NCBI RefSeq assembly: GCF_900156255.1 | Contig: NZ_FTMK01000006.1 | Span: 62,001-126,000, forward strand | From: Paracoccus thiocyanatus | GTDB lineage: Bacteria > Pseudomonadota > Alphaproteobacteria > Rhodobacterales > Rhodobacteraceae | Direction of reading: 5' to 3' | DNA length: 64,000 nucleotides | Part shown: positions 1 through 8,253 of the stretch, piece after piece | Numbering within the stretch: position 1 is the stretch's first letter | Layout of the letters: each line of letters begins with the position of its first letter | Translations under genes and position numbers: made by a program | The notes under the pieces: model-generated | What the model saw: only the letters and a program-made list of their open reading frames with translations | What the model was told of the DNA's origin: nothing | The model's database searches: none

Positions 1-125
1 CGCAGGTCGATGAACAGCACCCCGCCATGGTCGCGGACCCGATGGACCCAGCCGGACAGGCGGATTTCGGACCCGGCGGCAGCGGCGGTCAATTCGCCGC
101 AGGTATGGCTGCGATAGGCGCTCAT
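1..125 (-). CDS. aspS: Aspartyl-tRNA synthetase, N-terminal fragment (cut by window edge)
   Basis: Aspartyl-tRNA synthetase, a cytoplasmic enzyme that charges tRNA-Asp. Only the first 41 codons lie in the window and the gene runs off the left edge. The visible N-terminus is the start of the anticodon-binding OB fold: HTCGEL at residues 7-12, then [11 protein letters not shown] followed by LFIDLR, the usual opening of AspS. The start is the ATG at 125. Whether it is a discriminating or non-discriminating (Asp/Asn) enzyme cannot be judged from this piece. Confidence 0.85.
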   Translation of the reverse strand, partial: MSAYRSHTCGELTAAAAGSEIRLSGWVHRVRDHGGVLFIDL

Positions 126-185
126 CTTTTTTCCCCTTGCGTATCGGCCCCGCATCAACCGCGCCGCGCCGGCGAAGTCAAGCAA

Positions 186-842
186 TCAGAAGGGTCTCAC
201 CACGTTGCCGGTATAGAAATAGGCCCCCATGCCGACGGCGAACAGCACGTTGCCCGCCACCGCATGCAAGACCCAGGCCGCGGGAAAGCCGCGCATAAGA
301 TAGGCGCGGGCAAAGACCCAGCCGCCGAAAAAGGTCAGCGCCGCCACCACCCAGGACCAATACATCAGGTGGGCAAAGGAAAACACCGCCGCATTCAGCG
401 CGATCGCCCCCTGCCCCGCCGGCAAAAGCGGGCCGTAGCGGTGAAAGAACAGCGGGCGAAAGATCAGTTCCTGCGGCAGGGCCGACAGGATCGGGTAGAA
501 GATCCAGATCACCGGCAGGAATTCGGGCCGCTGGCGCAGCAACTGGAAGATCGAATCCGGGCTGGTCAGCCACAGGATCGCCAGGCCGGAAACCAGGGTG
601 GCCAGGGCGATGCCCGCGACCTCGGCCCAGGGGACGCGGCCCCAGCCCCGCACCAGGTTATGCCAGTGAAAGCCGCCGGTGCGCCACAACAGGCCCAGCC
701 CCGCCATGCTGAACAGCGCCAATGCCGCAAACAGCATGTGGCCGGGCAGGAACAATGCCATGGCCAGCGGCGCCCCGGCATAAAGCGCCGCGAACTCGAC
801 CCAAAGCAGGGTCCGCGCTATTGCAGGCGCCGGCTGAGCCAT
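186..842 (-). CDS. CPBP family intramembrane metalloprotease
   Basis: Membrane protein of 218 residues with several hydrophobic segments and the CPBP (Abi/Rce1-like) motifs: QELIFRP at 124-130, FSFAH at 154-158 and HAVAGN at 193-198. The family cleaves or processes proteins inside the membrane; the substrate here is unknown. Motif 1 is normally EExxxR, but the first Glu is replaced by Gln124, so activity is less certain. The ATG at 842 overlaps the end of the upstream GH25 gene by 25 bp, suggesting translational coupling. A much longer upstream extension is open in this frame but is only shadow sequence of the GH25 gene. Confidence 0.8.
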   Translation of the reverse strand: MAQPAPAIARTLLWVEFAALYAGAPLAMALFLPGHMLFAALALFSMAGLGLLWRTGGFHWHNLVRGWGRVPWAEVAGIALATLVSGLAILWLTSPDSIFQLLRQRPEFLPVIWIFYPILSALPQELIFRPLFFHRYGPLLPAGQGAIALNAAVFSFAHLMYWSWVVAALTFFGGWVFARAYLMRGFPAAWVLHAVAGNVLFAVGMGAYFYTGNVVRPF

Positions 843-1600
843 GCTCGCCACTGGGCGGGCGATCCCGCAAAGACGTTCAGGTCCACGTTGCCGCCGATGC
901 CCGGCACGACGCCGGTGCCGGTATATTGCCAGAAGCTGTAGCGCTGGCCGGGATAGGTGATGCGCGGATGGCCCGCGACCGAGCGCAGCCAGAACTCCTC
1001 GGGCCAGGAGCCCAGGTTGTTGTCGCGGTAGAAGTCCACGGTGGTGTAGATGATCGGACGCTGGCCGTAATACTGATGCAAGATGTCCTTGAATATCTTG
1101 GCCTCGCGCAGAACCTCGTGGCTGGCCGGACGGTGCGGGCAGGTCTTGGAGGCGGTCCATTCCAGGTCCAGCACCGGCGGCATGGCGCCGCGTTCCCGCG
1201 GCACGTTCTTGATGAACCACGCCGCCTGTTCCGCGCCCGAGCGGCAGAAATAGAAATAGTGATAGGCGCCGCGGGGAACGCGGGCCTGGCCGGCCTGGCG
1301 CCAATAGCGCTGGAAATTCGGGTCGGCATGGTCGCCGCCCTCGGTCGCCTTGATGAAGGCGAAGCTGATGCCCGAGCCGCGCACCCGGTTCCAGTCGATG
1401 TCGCCCTGCCAGCGCGAGATGTCGATGCCATGCACCGGGTGGTCATAGGGATGCCCGCCGATCCACGGATGCGGTGCGCTGTCGCCGAATTGCGGGCCGC
1501 TGCCTTGCCCCGCCATCACCGCCGGCCCGCTGGAGGGCCCCCCGCAGGAGGCCAGCGCGACCAGCGCCAGCACCGCCATAATCTTGCCCAGGAATGTCAT
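818..1600 (-). CDS. GH25 family lysozyme-like lipoprotein
   Basis: A 260-residue glycoside hydrolase family 25 protein (muramidase fold that cleaves peptidoglycan glycan strands). Residues 1-19 form a lipoprotein signal ending in a lipobox with Cys19, so it is probably anchored in the periplasm. The catalytic strand starts at HGIDISRWQGDIDW (Asp60), and the acidic pair lies in VLDLEW (Asp145, Glu147). Further family strings are AFIKATEG near 81 and WQYTG near the C-terminus. It is followed without a gap by the CPBP membrane protease. A promoter and palindrome lie about 70-110 bp upstream of its ATG at 1600. Confidence 0.85.
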   Translation of the reverse strand: MTFLGKIMAVLALVALASCGGPSSGPAVMAGQGSGPQFGDSAPHPWIGGHPYDHPVHGIDISRWQGDIDWNRVRGSGISFAFIKATEGGDHADPNFQRYWRQAGQARVPRGAYHYFYFCRSGAEQAAWFIKNVPRERGAMPPVLDLEWTASKTCPHRPASHEVLREAKIFKDILHQYYGQRPIIYTTVDFYRDNNLGSWPEEFWLRSVAGHPRITYPGQRYSFWQYTGTGVVPGIGGNVDLNVFAGSPAQWRAWLSRRLQ

Positions 1601-1666
1601 CGCTGCCCCTTGCCCGCGCCTTTCCGGCGCCTTCGTCCCTGCGCCTGTGTTCGGCGCCTGTCCGTC

Positions 1667-1695
1667 CTTATCGCAAAGGTGCGGGGCTCTGTCAC
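1667..1695 (-). promoter_or_regulatory. Predicted sigma-70 promoter of the GH25 lipoprotein gene
   Basis: On the minus strand, GTGACA (1690-1695) and GATAAG (1667-1672) are 17 bp apart, matching 5/6 and 4/6 of the sigma-70 -35 and -10 hexamers. Transcription would begin near 1660, giving a leader of about 60 nt before the ATG at 1600. Confidence 0.45.
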
Positions 1696-1713
1696 GGTGG
1701 CGTGACAGTCACG
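1689..1713. promoter_or_regulatory. Palindromic operator-like site over the -35 box
   Basis: CTGTCACG (1689-1696), a GTGG spacer and CGTGACAG (1701-1708) form a perfect 8-bp inverted repeat. The right arm also belongs to a second dyad, CGTGAC-A-GTCACG (1701-1713). The palindrome covers the -35 hexamer of the predicted GH25 promoter, the position expected for a repressor operator. The regulator is not recognised. Confidence 0.45.
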
Positions 1714-2090
1714 AGTTTGTCAGCGGCGGCGAAGGCAGTCTCGCAGGAACGCATCCTTCGCCGCGGGATACGGGATGCGCGACCGCTCCCGCTTCTTGCC
1801 GGGCGGCAGGGGTCGCAGTTTTGCGCCACCGGACGCCGGTCGGGACGTCCCCACGAAAGCGCGATGATTTTGCTGCCGGATTGAGCGTTTGAACCCATTG
1901 CGGCCGATGGCGTTGCTGATACCCTTGGCAGAGCATCCGCGTCTTGGAGCCTATCTCAAGGCGGCAGAGCCGCCGACCTCTTTCGACCACGGCGGGAACG
2001 CGGCGATGTTCGATTCGAAGCGCAATATCTTCATCGCGATCGCGGGGTGATCGTCGCCCCTTGCCGCAGGATCACCACTCTGGCGCCGCC
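1714..2090. other. Gene-free stretch of 377 bp
   Basis: No reading frame here has a convincing start, ribosome-binding site or recognisable product. Short overlapping frames exist in several phases on both strands but none resembles a known family. I see no tRNA, repeat or clear terminator. It may hold decayed coding sequence; nothing positive can be claimed. Confidence 0.5.
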
Positions 2091-3470
2091 TCAATCCCTT
2101 TCCGGCACCAGCTTGCCGGGGTTCAGCACCCCCTGAGGGTCCAGCGCCTGCTTGATCGCCGCCATGACGCCGATGGCCGCGCCGTGCTGGGCGGGCATCA
2201 GGGGGCGCTTGCCGATGCCCACGCCATGCTCGCCGGTGATGGTGCCGCCCACCGCGATGGCGCGTTCCGCCATGCGCAGCGCGACGCGCTTGGCGGCGGC
2301 AAGCTCGGCCTCGTCGCCGGGCGTCACCAGGATCTGCGCGTGGAAATTGCCGTCGCCGACATGGCCGACGATGGGGCCCAGCAGCCCCTCGGCGCGGATA
2401 TCCTCGGCCGCAGCGGCCACCGCCGCCGGCAGGTGCGACATCGGCACGCAGACATCCGTGACCACCGCCGTCGCCCCCGGCCGCAGCGCCAGGCAGGAGG
2501 GATAGGCGTTGTGGCGCATCTTCCACAGCGCCGCCCGCGCTTCGGGCGTGGTCGCCCAGTCAAAGCCGGTGCCGCCGAACTCGGCCGCCAGCGCGCCGAA
2601 CGCCTCGGCATCGCCCTTGACCGAGGCGGGGGCGCCGTGGAATTCCACCATCAGATGCGGGCCTTGGTGCATCTGCGCGCCCGAGACGGCGTTGAAGGCG
2701 CGCACCACATCGGCGTCGATGAATTCGATCCGCGCCATGGGGATCCCCGACTGGATCGTCGCGGTGACGCATTCCACCGCCTGTTCCAGCGTCGGAAAGC
2801 CGCAGACGGCCGCCGCCATCTCTTCGGGCTGGCCGTGCAGGCGCAGGGTCAGTTCGGTGATGATGCCCAGCGTCCCTTCGGAACCGACGAACAGCGCCGT
2901 CAGGTCATAGCCGGCGCTGGATTTCGCCGCCCGCGTGCCGGTGCGGATGACCTGGCCGTCAGCCAGCACCACCTCAAGCGCCAGGACGTTCTTGCGCATG
3001 GTGCCATAGCGCACCGCCGTGGTCCCCGAGGCGCGCGTCGCCGCCATGCCGCCCAGGCTGGCATTGGCGCCGGGATCGACCGGAAAGAACAGGCCGGTCG
3101 CGCGCAATTCGGTATTCAGCGCCTCGCGGGTGCAGCCGGGCTGGACGCTGACCTGCATGTCCTCGGCCCGGATTTCCAGCACCCGGTCCATTTTCAGCAG
3201 GTCGATGACCAGCCCGCCCTGCGGCGCCAGCGCCTGCCCCTCAAGCGAGGTGCCGGTGCCCCAGCCGATCATCGGCACGCGATGCGCGTGGCAGATGGCG
3301 GCGATGCGCGAAACCTCTTCGGTCGAAAGCGGCCAGGCCACCGCGTCGGGCGGCGGCGCGCGGTGAAAGGTCTCGGACTGGGCGTGCAGGTCGCGGTCGG
3401 CGGCGCTGGTGGACAGGCGCGCGCCCAGAAGCGCGGACAGCGCATCAAGCGCCGGGGCGGGAATCGGCAT
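2091..3470 (-). CDS. FAD-linked oxidase, D-lactate/2-hydroxyacid dehydrogenase type
   Basis: Flavoprotein of 459 residues in the GlcD/LDHD family, which oxidises D-lactate or a related 2-hydroxyacid and passes electrons to cytochrome c or quinone. The PCMH-type FAD domain shows GWGTGTSLEG (69-78) and later SAGYDLTALFVGSEGTLG. The C-terminal FAD-oxidase domain carries GHVGDGNFHAQIL and GEHGVGIGKR, the family metal- and substrate-site motifs, and ends with LNPGKL. The ATG at 3470 follows GGAGATG-type ribosome-binding sequence (CAGGAG), so I prefer it over an upstream in-frame start. The exact substrate cannot be read from sequence. Confidence 0.87.
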   Translation of the reverse strand: MPIPAPALDALSALLGARLSTSAADRDLHAQSETFHRAPPPDAVAWPLSTEEVSRIAAICHAHRVPMIGWGTGTSLEGQALAPQGGLVIDLLKMDRVLEIRAEDMQVSVQPGCTREALNTELRATGLFFPVDPGANASLGGMAATRASGTTAVRYGTMRKNVLALEVVLADGQVIRTGTRAAKSSAGYDLTALFVGSEGTLGIITELTLRLHGQPEEMAAAVCGFPTLEQAVECVTATIQSGIPMARIEFIDADVVRAFNAVSGAQMHQGPHLMVEFHGAPASVKGDAEAFGALAAEFGGTGFDWATTPEARAALWKMRHNAYPSCLALRPGATAVVTDVCVPMSHLPAAVAAAAEDIRAEGLLGPIVGHVGDGNFHAQILVTPGDEAELAAAKRVALRMAERAIAVGGTITGEHGVGIGKRPLMPAQHGAAIGVMAAIKQALDPQGVLNPGKLVPERD

Positions 3471-3534
3471 GGGACATCTCCTGCAATCCTGGGGCCGGTG
3501 ATAGTCCCGCGGCCGGGGCAAGGGCAAGCCGGCG

Positions 3535-4500
3535 TCAGGCCTTGCCCAATGCGCCCTTGACCGCGCCGATGGCCGGATTGATGGCGTAATGTACCACCGG
3601 GATCAGGACCATGCCCCAGGCCAGCCCGAAAAGCCCGTCGAAAAAGGCGGTGGTGATCCAGGCGGCAAGGCCCGGCGCGGCGGGGATGGCATGACCCGCC
3701 GCCATGGCCACGCCGTGGATCCAGTCATAGGGCTGATGCTGGCCCAGCCCGTGCAGCCCGTGGATGACGATCTGCCCGCCGACCCAGATCATCGCCGCGG
3801 TGCCGACGATGGTCAGCACCTTCATGAAACCGGGCATGACATGCACGATGCCGCGCCCCAGCCCGGCCAGCGGCCCGCCGCGTTCGTGCAGGTGCAGGCC
3901 GAAATCGTCCGCCTTGACGATCAGCGCCACGAAGCCATAGACCGCCACGGTGATCCCCACCGCCACCACGGCCAGGATCACCGCCTTCATCCAGATCGCA
4001 TCGCCATTGGGGATCGCGGACAGCGCGATGGTCATGATCTCGGCCGACAGGATGAAATCGGTCTTGATCGCACCGCGGACCCGTTCCTCTTCCAGGCCGG
4101 CGGCGCCTTCCTTGGTCACTTTCAGATGCGGCTCGTTCACCTGCTGGTGGCTTAGGGCATGCGCGACCTTTTCGGCCCCCTCGAAACACAGATACGAGCC
4201 GCCCAGCATCAGCAGCGGCGTGATCAGCCAGGGCGCGAATGCCGACAGGACCAGCGCCACCGGCAGCAGGATCACCAGCTTGTTGAAAAGCGAGCCGCGC
4301 GCGATCTTCAGGACGATGGGCACCTCGCGCGCCGCGGAAAAGCCGTGCATGTATTTGGGCGTCACCGCCGCATCGTCGATCACCGCGCCCGCGGCCTTGG
4401 CGCCGGCCTTGGCCGCCTGGCCGGCCACGTCGTCGACCGAAGCGGCCGCGATCTTGGCGATTCCCGCCACGTCGTCCAGCAGCGCCAGCAATCCGCTCAT
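3535..4500 (-). CDS. DUF808 (YedI-like) inner-membrane protein
   Basis: A 321-residue membrane protein of the DUF808 family (E. coli YedI). It begins with the family signature [34 protein letters not shown] at about 47-63 precedes a series of membrane segments. The family is widespread but without an established biochemical role. It stands alone between the FAD oxidase on the same strand and divergent cobS, so context adds little. Confidence 0.85.
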   Translation of the reverse strand: MSGLLALLDDVAGIAKIAAASVDDVAGQAAKAGAKAAGAVIDDAAVTPKYMHGFSAAREVPIVLKIARGSLFNKLVILLPVALVLSAFAPWLITPLLMLGGSYLCFEGAEKVAHALSHQQVNEPHLKVTKEGAAGLEEERVRGAIKTDFILSAEIMTIALSAIPNGDAIWMKAVILAVVAVGITVAVYGFVALIVKADDFGLHLHERGGPLAGLGRGIVHVMPGFMKVLTIVGTAAMIWVGGQIVIHGLHGLGQHQPYDWIHGVAMAAGHAIPAAPGLAAWITTAFFDGLFGLAWGMVLIPVVHYAINPAIGAVKGALGKA

Positions 4501-4658
4501 GCCTGTTTCCCATCCCGTTGGTTTTCCTGCGCCACACTACCGGGCGCCGCGCACCGGCGCAATTCGCGGACCAGCGCGGCGGTTCCCGTCCCCCCTCGGC
4601 CGCTTGCGCCCGCGCGGGGAATCATTCATCAAGCATGGGACAATCGAAAGGGCCGCCC

Positions 4659-5633
4659 ATGCTGGATCAGAACGCGAAACCGACCGAGGAAATCGACCTG
4701 CGCGAGGTCTTTGGTCTAGACAGCGACATGAAGGTCAAGGGCTTTGCCGAACGCTCGGACCGGGTGCCCGACATCGACACGACCTACAAGTTCGACCCCG
4801 ACACCACCTTGGCGATCCTGGCGGGCTTTGCCTATAACCGCCGGGTGATGATCCAGGGCTATCACGGCACCGGGAAATCGACGCATATCGAACAGGTGGC
4901 GGCGCGGCTGAACTGGCCCTGCGTGCGGGTGAACCTGGACAGCCATGTCAGCCGCATCGACCTGATCGGCAAGGACGCGATCAAGCTGGTCGAGGGCAAG
5001 CAGGTCACGGTCTTCCACGAAGGCATCCTGCCCTGGGCCCTGCGCAACCCGACCGCCATCGTCTTCGACGAATACGACGCCGGCCGCGCCGACGTGATGT
5101 TCGTGATCCAGCGCGTGCTGGAGGCGGACGGCAAGCTGACGCTTCTGGACCAGAACGAGGTCATCACCCCGAACCCCTATTTCCGCCTGTTCGCCACCGC
5201 GAACACCGTGGGCCTGGGCGACACCACGGGCCTTTACCACGGCACCCAGCAGATCAACCAGGGCCAGATGGACCGCTGGTCGCTGGTCTCGACGCTGAAC
5301 TACCTGAGCCACGACGCCGAGGCGGCGATCGTCCTGGCCAAGAACCCGACCTACAACACCGAAAAGGGCCGCAAGATCATCAACCAGATGGTGACGCTGG
5401 CCGACCTGACCCGGACCGCCTTCATGCAGGGCGACCTGTCCACGGTGATGAGCCCGCGCACGGTGATCGCCTGGGCGCAGAACGCCCGCATCTTCGGCGA
5501 CAACGTGGGTTACGCCTTCCGCCTGACCTTCCTGAACAAATGCGACGAGCTGGAGCGGCAGACCGTGGCCGAGTTCTACCAGCGCCTGTTCGACGAGGAA
5601 CTGCCGGAAAGCGCGGCGGTCAAGGCGGGCTAA
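4659..5633 (+). CDS. cobS: Cobaltochelatase ATPase subunit CobS
   Basis: AAA+ ATPase subunit of the aerobic CobN-CobS-CobT cobaltochelatase, which inserts cobalt into hydrogenobyrinic acid a,c-diamide during vitamin B12 synthesis. The 324-residue protein has a Walker A at GYHGTGKST (67-75) and Walker B AIVFDEYD (133-140). The N-terminal [19 protein letters not shown] is typical of CobS. The start at 4659 gives the usual family length; an ATG 25 bases upstream (4634) is in a different frame context and not needed. cobT follows on the same strand, but hicBA lies between them on the other strand. The 3' end overlaps hicB tail to tail. Confidence 0.93.
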   Translation: MLDQNAKPTEEIDLREVFGLDSDMKVKGFAERSDRVPDIDTTYKFDPDTTLAILAGFAYNRRVMIQGYHGTGKSTHIEQVAARLNWPCVRVNLDSHVSRIDLIGKDAIKLVEGKQVTVFHEGILPWALRNPTAIVFDEYDAGRADVMFVIQRVLEADGKLTLLDQNEVITPNPYFRLFATANTVGLGDTTGLYHGTQQINQGQMDRWSLVSTLNYLSHDAEAAIVLAKNPTYNTEKGRKIINQMVTLADLTRTAFMQGDLSTVMSPRTVIAWAQNARIFGDNVGYAFRLTFLNKCDELERQTVAEFYQRLFDEELPESAAVKAG

Positions 5634-5641
5634 TGCCCGCC
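5624..5641. terminator. Possible bidirectional terminator at the cobS/hicB 3' ends
   Basis: GGCGGGC (5624-5630), a TAAT loop and GCCCGCC (5635-5641) form a perfect 7-bp stem. It sits on the stop codons of convergent cobS and hicB, where one hairpin could serve both transcripts. There is no long T tract, so rho-independent function is uncertain. Confidence 0.35.
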
Positions 5642-6022
5642 CTTGATCTCGTTCAGGGCCGCCATCGCCAGAAAGCCCGAGCGGGTCAGGCCCAATTGCT
5701 CTGCCGCCGTATCGACCGCGTCCAGCGTTCCGGCATCCATGCTGACATTCACCCGGCGCTGCCTGGTCATGCGACGGATATGCGGCACCGCGATCAGGAA
5801 GGCGCCGGCCGCCAGTTCCGCCGCGCATTCCGCCGCGACCTCGCCCAAGGGACGGGGCTGCATCTCGGGCGCGTCCTCGAACCACAGTTCAAGCGCCTCG
5901 ACCGCATTCGGCAGGATGTCCTTTTCGTCATCGGCCGCAGAAAAGCAGCCGGGCAGATCGGGAAAGCGGATGCCAAAGGCGCTGTCAAAGTCCTTCTCGA
6001 CCAATGCCAGATAGGTTTTCAT
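5630..6022 (-). CDS. hicB: HicB-type antitoxin
   Basis: Antitoxin of 130 residues for the HicA mRNA interferase encoded just upstream. The N-terminal half is the degenerate RNase-H-like HicB fold ([23 protein letters not shown]). The C-terminal 40 residues ([20 protein letters not shown] onward) look like a ribbon-helix-helix DNA-binding domain, which would allow autorepression. Its ATG overlaps the hicA stop as ATGA (6019-6022), typical of coupled toxin-antitoxin genes with the toxin first. The module is antisense between cobS and cobT. Confidence 0.88.
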   Translation of the reverse strand: MKTYLALVEKDFDSAFGIRFPDLPGCFSAADDEKDILPNAVEALELWFEDAPEMQPRPLGEVAAECAAELAAGAFLIAVPHIRRMTRQRRVNVSMDAGTLDAVDTAAEQLGLTRSGFLAMAALNEIKGGH

Positions 6023-6219
6023 TCCTTGTCCTCCAGCCATCCGGCCATGCGCGCGATGCTGCGGGCCGTGCCAATGGGCAAATCCTTTTTGGGGTGCGGC
6101 ACGATCACGACGCGCCCTTCCTTGCGGAACTTGTGATGCGATCCCCGGACCGAAACCTCTTCCCAGCCCTCCGCGGCAAGACGGCGCAGAATCTCGCGGC
6201 TGTTCCGAAGGGTTTCCAT
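6019..6219 (-). CDS. hicA: HicA-type toxin (mRNA interferase)
   Basis: Small 66-residue HicA toxin, a double-stranded-RNA-binding-fold ribonuclease that cuts mRNAs when not bound by HicB. It has the family pattern SREILRRLAAEGWEEVSVRG, then SHHKF with the catalytic His, and VVIVPHPKKDLPIGTARSI. The ATG at 6219 gives normal HicA length; longer upstream translation is not family-like. A promoter with its -10 box only 7 nt before this ATG suggests a leaderless transcript. Confidence 0.88.
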   Translation of the reverse strand: METLRNSREILRRLAAEGWEEVSVRGSHHKFRKEGRVVIVPHPKKDLPIGTARSIARMAGWLEDKE

Positions 6220-6226
6220 GTGTGTA

Positions 6227-6254
6227 AATATGTGCGCATGACCTGCTGCGTCAA
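6227..6254 (-). promoter_or_regulatory. Predicted hicAB promoter, probably leaderless
   Basis: On the minus strand, TTGACG (6249-6254) is separated by 16 bp from CATATT (6227-6232), matching 5/6 and 4/6 of the sigma-70 hexamers. Only 7 nt separate the -10 box from the hicA ATG, so transcription should start at or next to the A of the start codon. Upstream TGTG repeats around the -10 box could be HicB contacts, but no clean palindrome is visible. Confidence 0.5.
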
Positions 6255-6295
6255 GTCCTCTCGACAGCCGGTCTGAAGTGGCCCAGAAATAGATC

Positions 6296-8158
6296 ATGAA
6301 AAAATCCGACAACCCCGCCGATCCGTTCAAGAAGGCCCTGACCGAGGCCACCCGCGCCATGGCTGCGGATCAAGAACTGAACGTGACCTTCTCGGCCGAC
6401 CCCTCCGGCGTGGCGGGCGATACCATGCGCCTGCCGCAGGTCAGCCGCCGCATGACCCGCGACGAGGTGCTGCTGGCCCGCGGCACCGCCGACGCCCTGG
6501 CGATGCGGCTGCGCCACCACGACGCCGGAACCCATGCGAAATATGCCCCCGCCGGGCCGATGGCGCGCGACCTCTACGAGGCGATGGAGACGGCGCGCTG
6601 CGAAGCATTGGGCGCGCGCGACATGCCCGGCGCGCTGTCGAATATCGACGCCAAGCTGGGACAAGAGGCCGAGCGCAAGGGCTATGGCCAGATCAAGGCC
6701 CCGGCCGATGCGCCGCTGGCGGTCGCCGCCGGCTACCTGGTTCGGCAGGCGGCCACCGGCCGCGCCCTGCCCGCCCCGGCGCAGCATGTCGCCGACCTGT
6801 GGCGCCCCTTTGTCGAAGAACAGGCCGGCGCCGACCTGGACGGGGTGGGCCGGGTGATCGCCGATCAGGCCGCCTTTGCCCGGCTGGCCCGCAAGGTGAT
6901 CGCCGACCTGGGCTATGGCGACCAGTTGGGCGAAGACCCCGACGAGCCGCAAGAGGACGAGGCCGACGAGAACGCCGAGCAAGACGAGGAATCCGGCGAC
7001 AACCAGTCCCGCGACCAGAACCAGGACGAGGAAGCCGAGGCGAGCCCCGAGCGCAGCCAGGAACAGACCCAGGACGAGCGCCAGGCCCAGGTCAGCATGG
7101 ACGACCAGTCCGACGAGGAACTGGTGGACGAGGCCGAGATGTCCGAGGCCGAGACGCCCCCCGACCTGCCGCCGCAGGTCAGCGAGGCAAGCCCGGAATA
7201 CCGCGTCTATACCCAGGAACACGACGAAGAGATCCGGGCCGAGGACCTGGCCGACCCGGCGGAACTGGAACGGCTGCGCGCCTATCTGGACAAGCAATTG
7301 GAACCGCTGCGCGGTGCGGTCTCGCGCCTGGCCAACAAGCTGCAACGCCGCTTGCAGGCGCAGCAGAACCGTAGCTGGGAATTCGACAAGGAGGAAGGCG
7401 TGCTGGATGCCGGCCGCCTGGCCCGCGTGGTGGCGAACCCGACCACGCCCCTGTCCTTCAAGGTCGAAAAGGACACCGAGTTCCGCGACACCGTGGTGAC
7501 GCTGCTGCTGGACAATTCCGGGTCCATGCGCGGCCGGCCGATCAGCATCGCCGCGATCTGCGCCGACGTGCTGGCCCGCACGCTGGAACGCAGCCAGGTC
7601 AAGGTCGAGATCCTGGGCTTTACCACCCGCGCCTGGAAGGGCGGGCAAAGCCGCGAGAAATGGCTTGCCGCCGGCCGCCCGGCGCAGCCGGGCCGGCTGA
7701 ACGACCTGCGCCATATCATCTACAAGGGCGCCGACGCCCCCTGGCGGCGGGTGCGCCCGAATCTGGGCCTGATGATGAAAGAGGGGCTTCTCAAGGAAAA
7801 CATCGACGGCGAGGCGCTGGAATGGGCGCACAGGCGGCTGGCCCGGCGGCCCGAGGCGCGGCGCATCCTGATGGTGATCTCGGACGGGGCGCCGGTCGAT
7901 GATTCGACCCTGTCGGTCAACCCGGCGAATTTCCTGGAAAAGCACCTGCGCGACGTGATCGCGATGATCGAGCGCAAGAAGCAGGTCGAACTGCTGGCCA
8001 TCGGCATCGGCCATGACGTGACCCGCTATTACCAGCGCGCGGTGACCATCACCGATGCCGAACAACTCGCCGGCGCCATGACCGAACAGCTTGCCGCCCT
8101 GTTCGAGGCCGATCCCAGGAAGCGCGCCCGTGCCATGAACCTGCGTCGTGCGGGTTAG
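6296..8158 (+). CDS. cobT: Cobaltochelatase subunit CobT
   Basis: CobT, the von Willebrand A-domain partner of CobS in the aerobic cobaltochelatase complex. The 620-residue protein has an N-terminal helical region, a very acidic Glu/Asp/Gln-rich linker at about 210-300, and a C-terminal VWA domain. The MIDAS motif DNSGSM begins near residue 406 (base 7511) and VISDGAPVD lies further on. This domain order is diagnostic of CobT. Only about 76 bp separate its ATG from divergent hicA. cobS lies 660 bp upstream on the same strand and normally adjoins cobT. Confidence 0.93.
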   Translation: MKKSDNPADPFKKALTEATRAMAADQELNVTFSADPSGVAGDTMRLPQVSRRMTRDEVLLARGTADALAMRLRHHDAGTHAKYAPAGPMARDLYEAMETARCEALGARDMPGALSNIDAKLGQEAERKGYGQIKAPADAPLAVAAGYLVRQAATGRALPAPAQHVADLWRPFVEEQAGADLDGVGRVIADQAAFARLARKVIADLGYGDQLGEDPDEPQEDEADENAEQDEESGDNQSRDQNQDEEAEASPERSQEQTQDERQAQVSMDDQSDEELVDEAEMSEAETPPDLPPQVSEASPEYRVYTQEHDEEIRAEDLADPAELERLRAYLDKQLEPLRGAVSRLANKLQRRLQAQQNRSWEFDKEEGVLDAGRLARVVANPTTPLSFKVEKDTEFRDTVVTLLLDNSGSMRGRPISIAAICADVLARTLERSQVKVEILGFTTRAWKGGQSREKWLAAGRPAQPGRLNDLRHIIYKGADAPWRRVRPNLGLMMKEGLLKENIDGEALEWAHRRLARRPEARRILMVISDGAPVDDSTLSVNPANFLEKHLRDVIAMIERKKQVELLAIGIGHDVTRYYQRAVTITDAEQLAGAMTEQLAALFEADPRKRARAMNLRRAG

Positions 8159-8253
8159 CCTGTTCTTTCCGGCTGCTTGATTCCGCTGCCGGGTCCATGC
8201 GACCAATTCCGCGGGACGGGGCGGTTCCCGCCTTGCGGCCAAGGGGCTTACAT

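Noticed and set aside
186..1304. A 372-residue version of the CPBP protein with a long N-terminal extension
   Set aside because: The extra residues are Arg/Pro-rich and lie antiphase within the GH25 gene. The CPBP domain begins at MAQPAPAIARTLLW.
1714..2090. Transposase or tRNA remnant in the gap before the FAD oxidase
   Set aside because: Both strands were read in all frames. No DDE, IS-end, cloverleaf or target duplication could be recognised.
1944..3560. Plus-strand frame of 538 codons opposite the FAD oxidase
   Set aside because: The opposite strand encodes an oxidase with all expected motifs. The plus-strand translation is His/Arg/Gly-rich with no family match.
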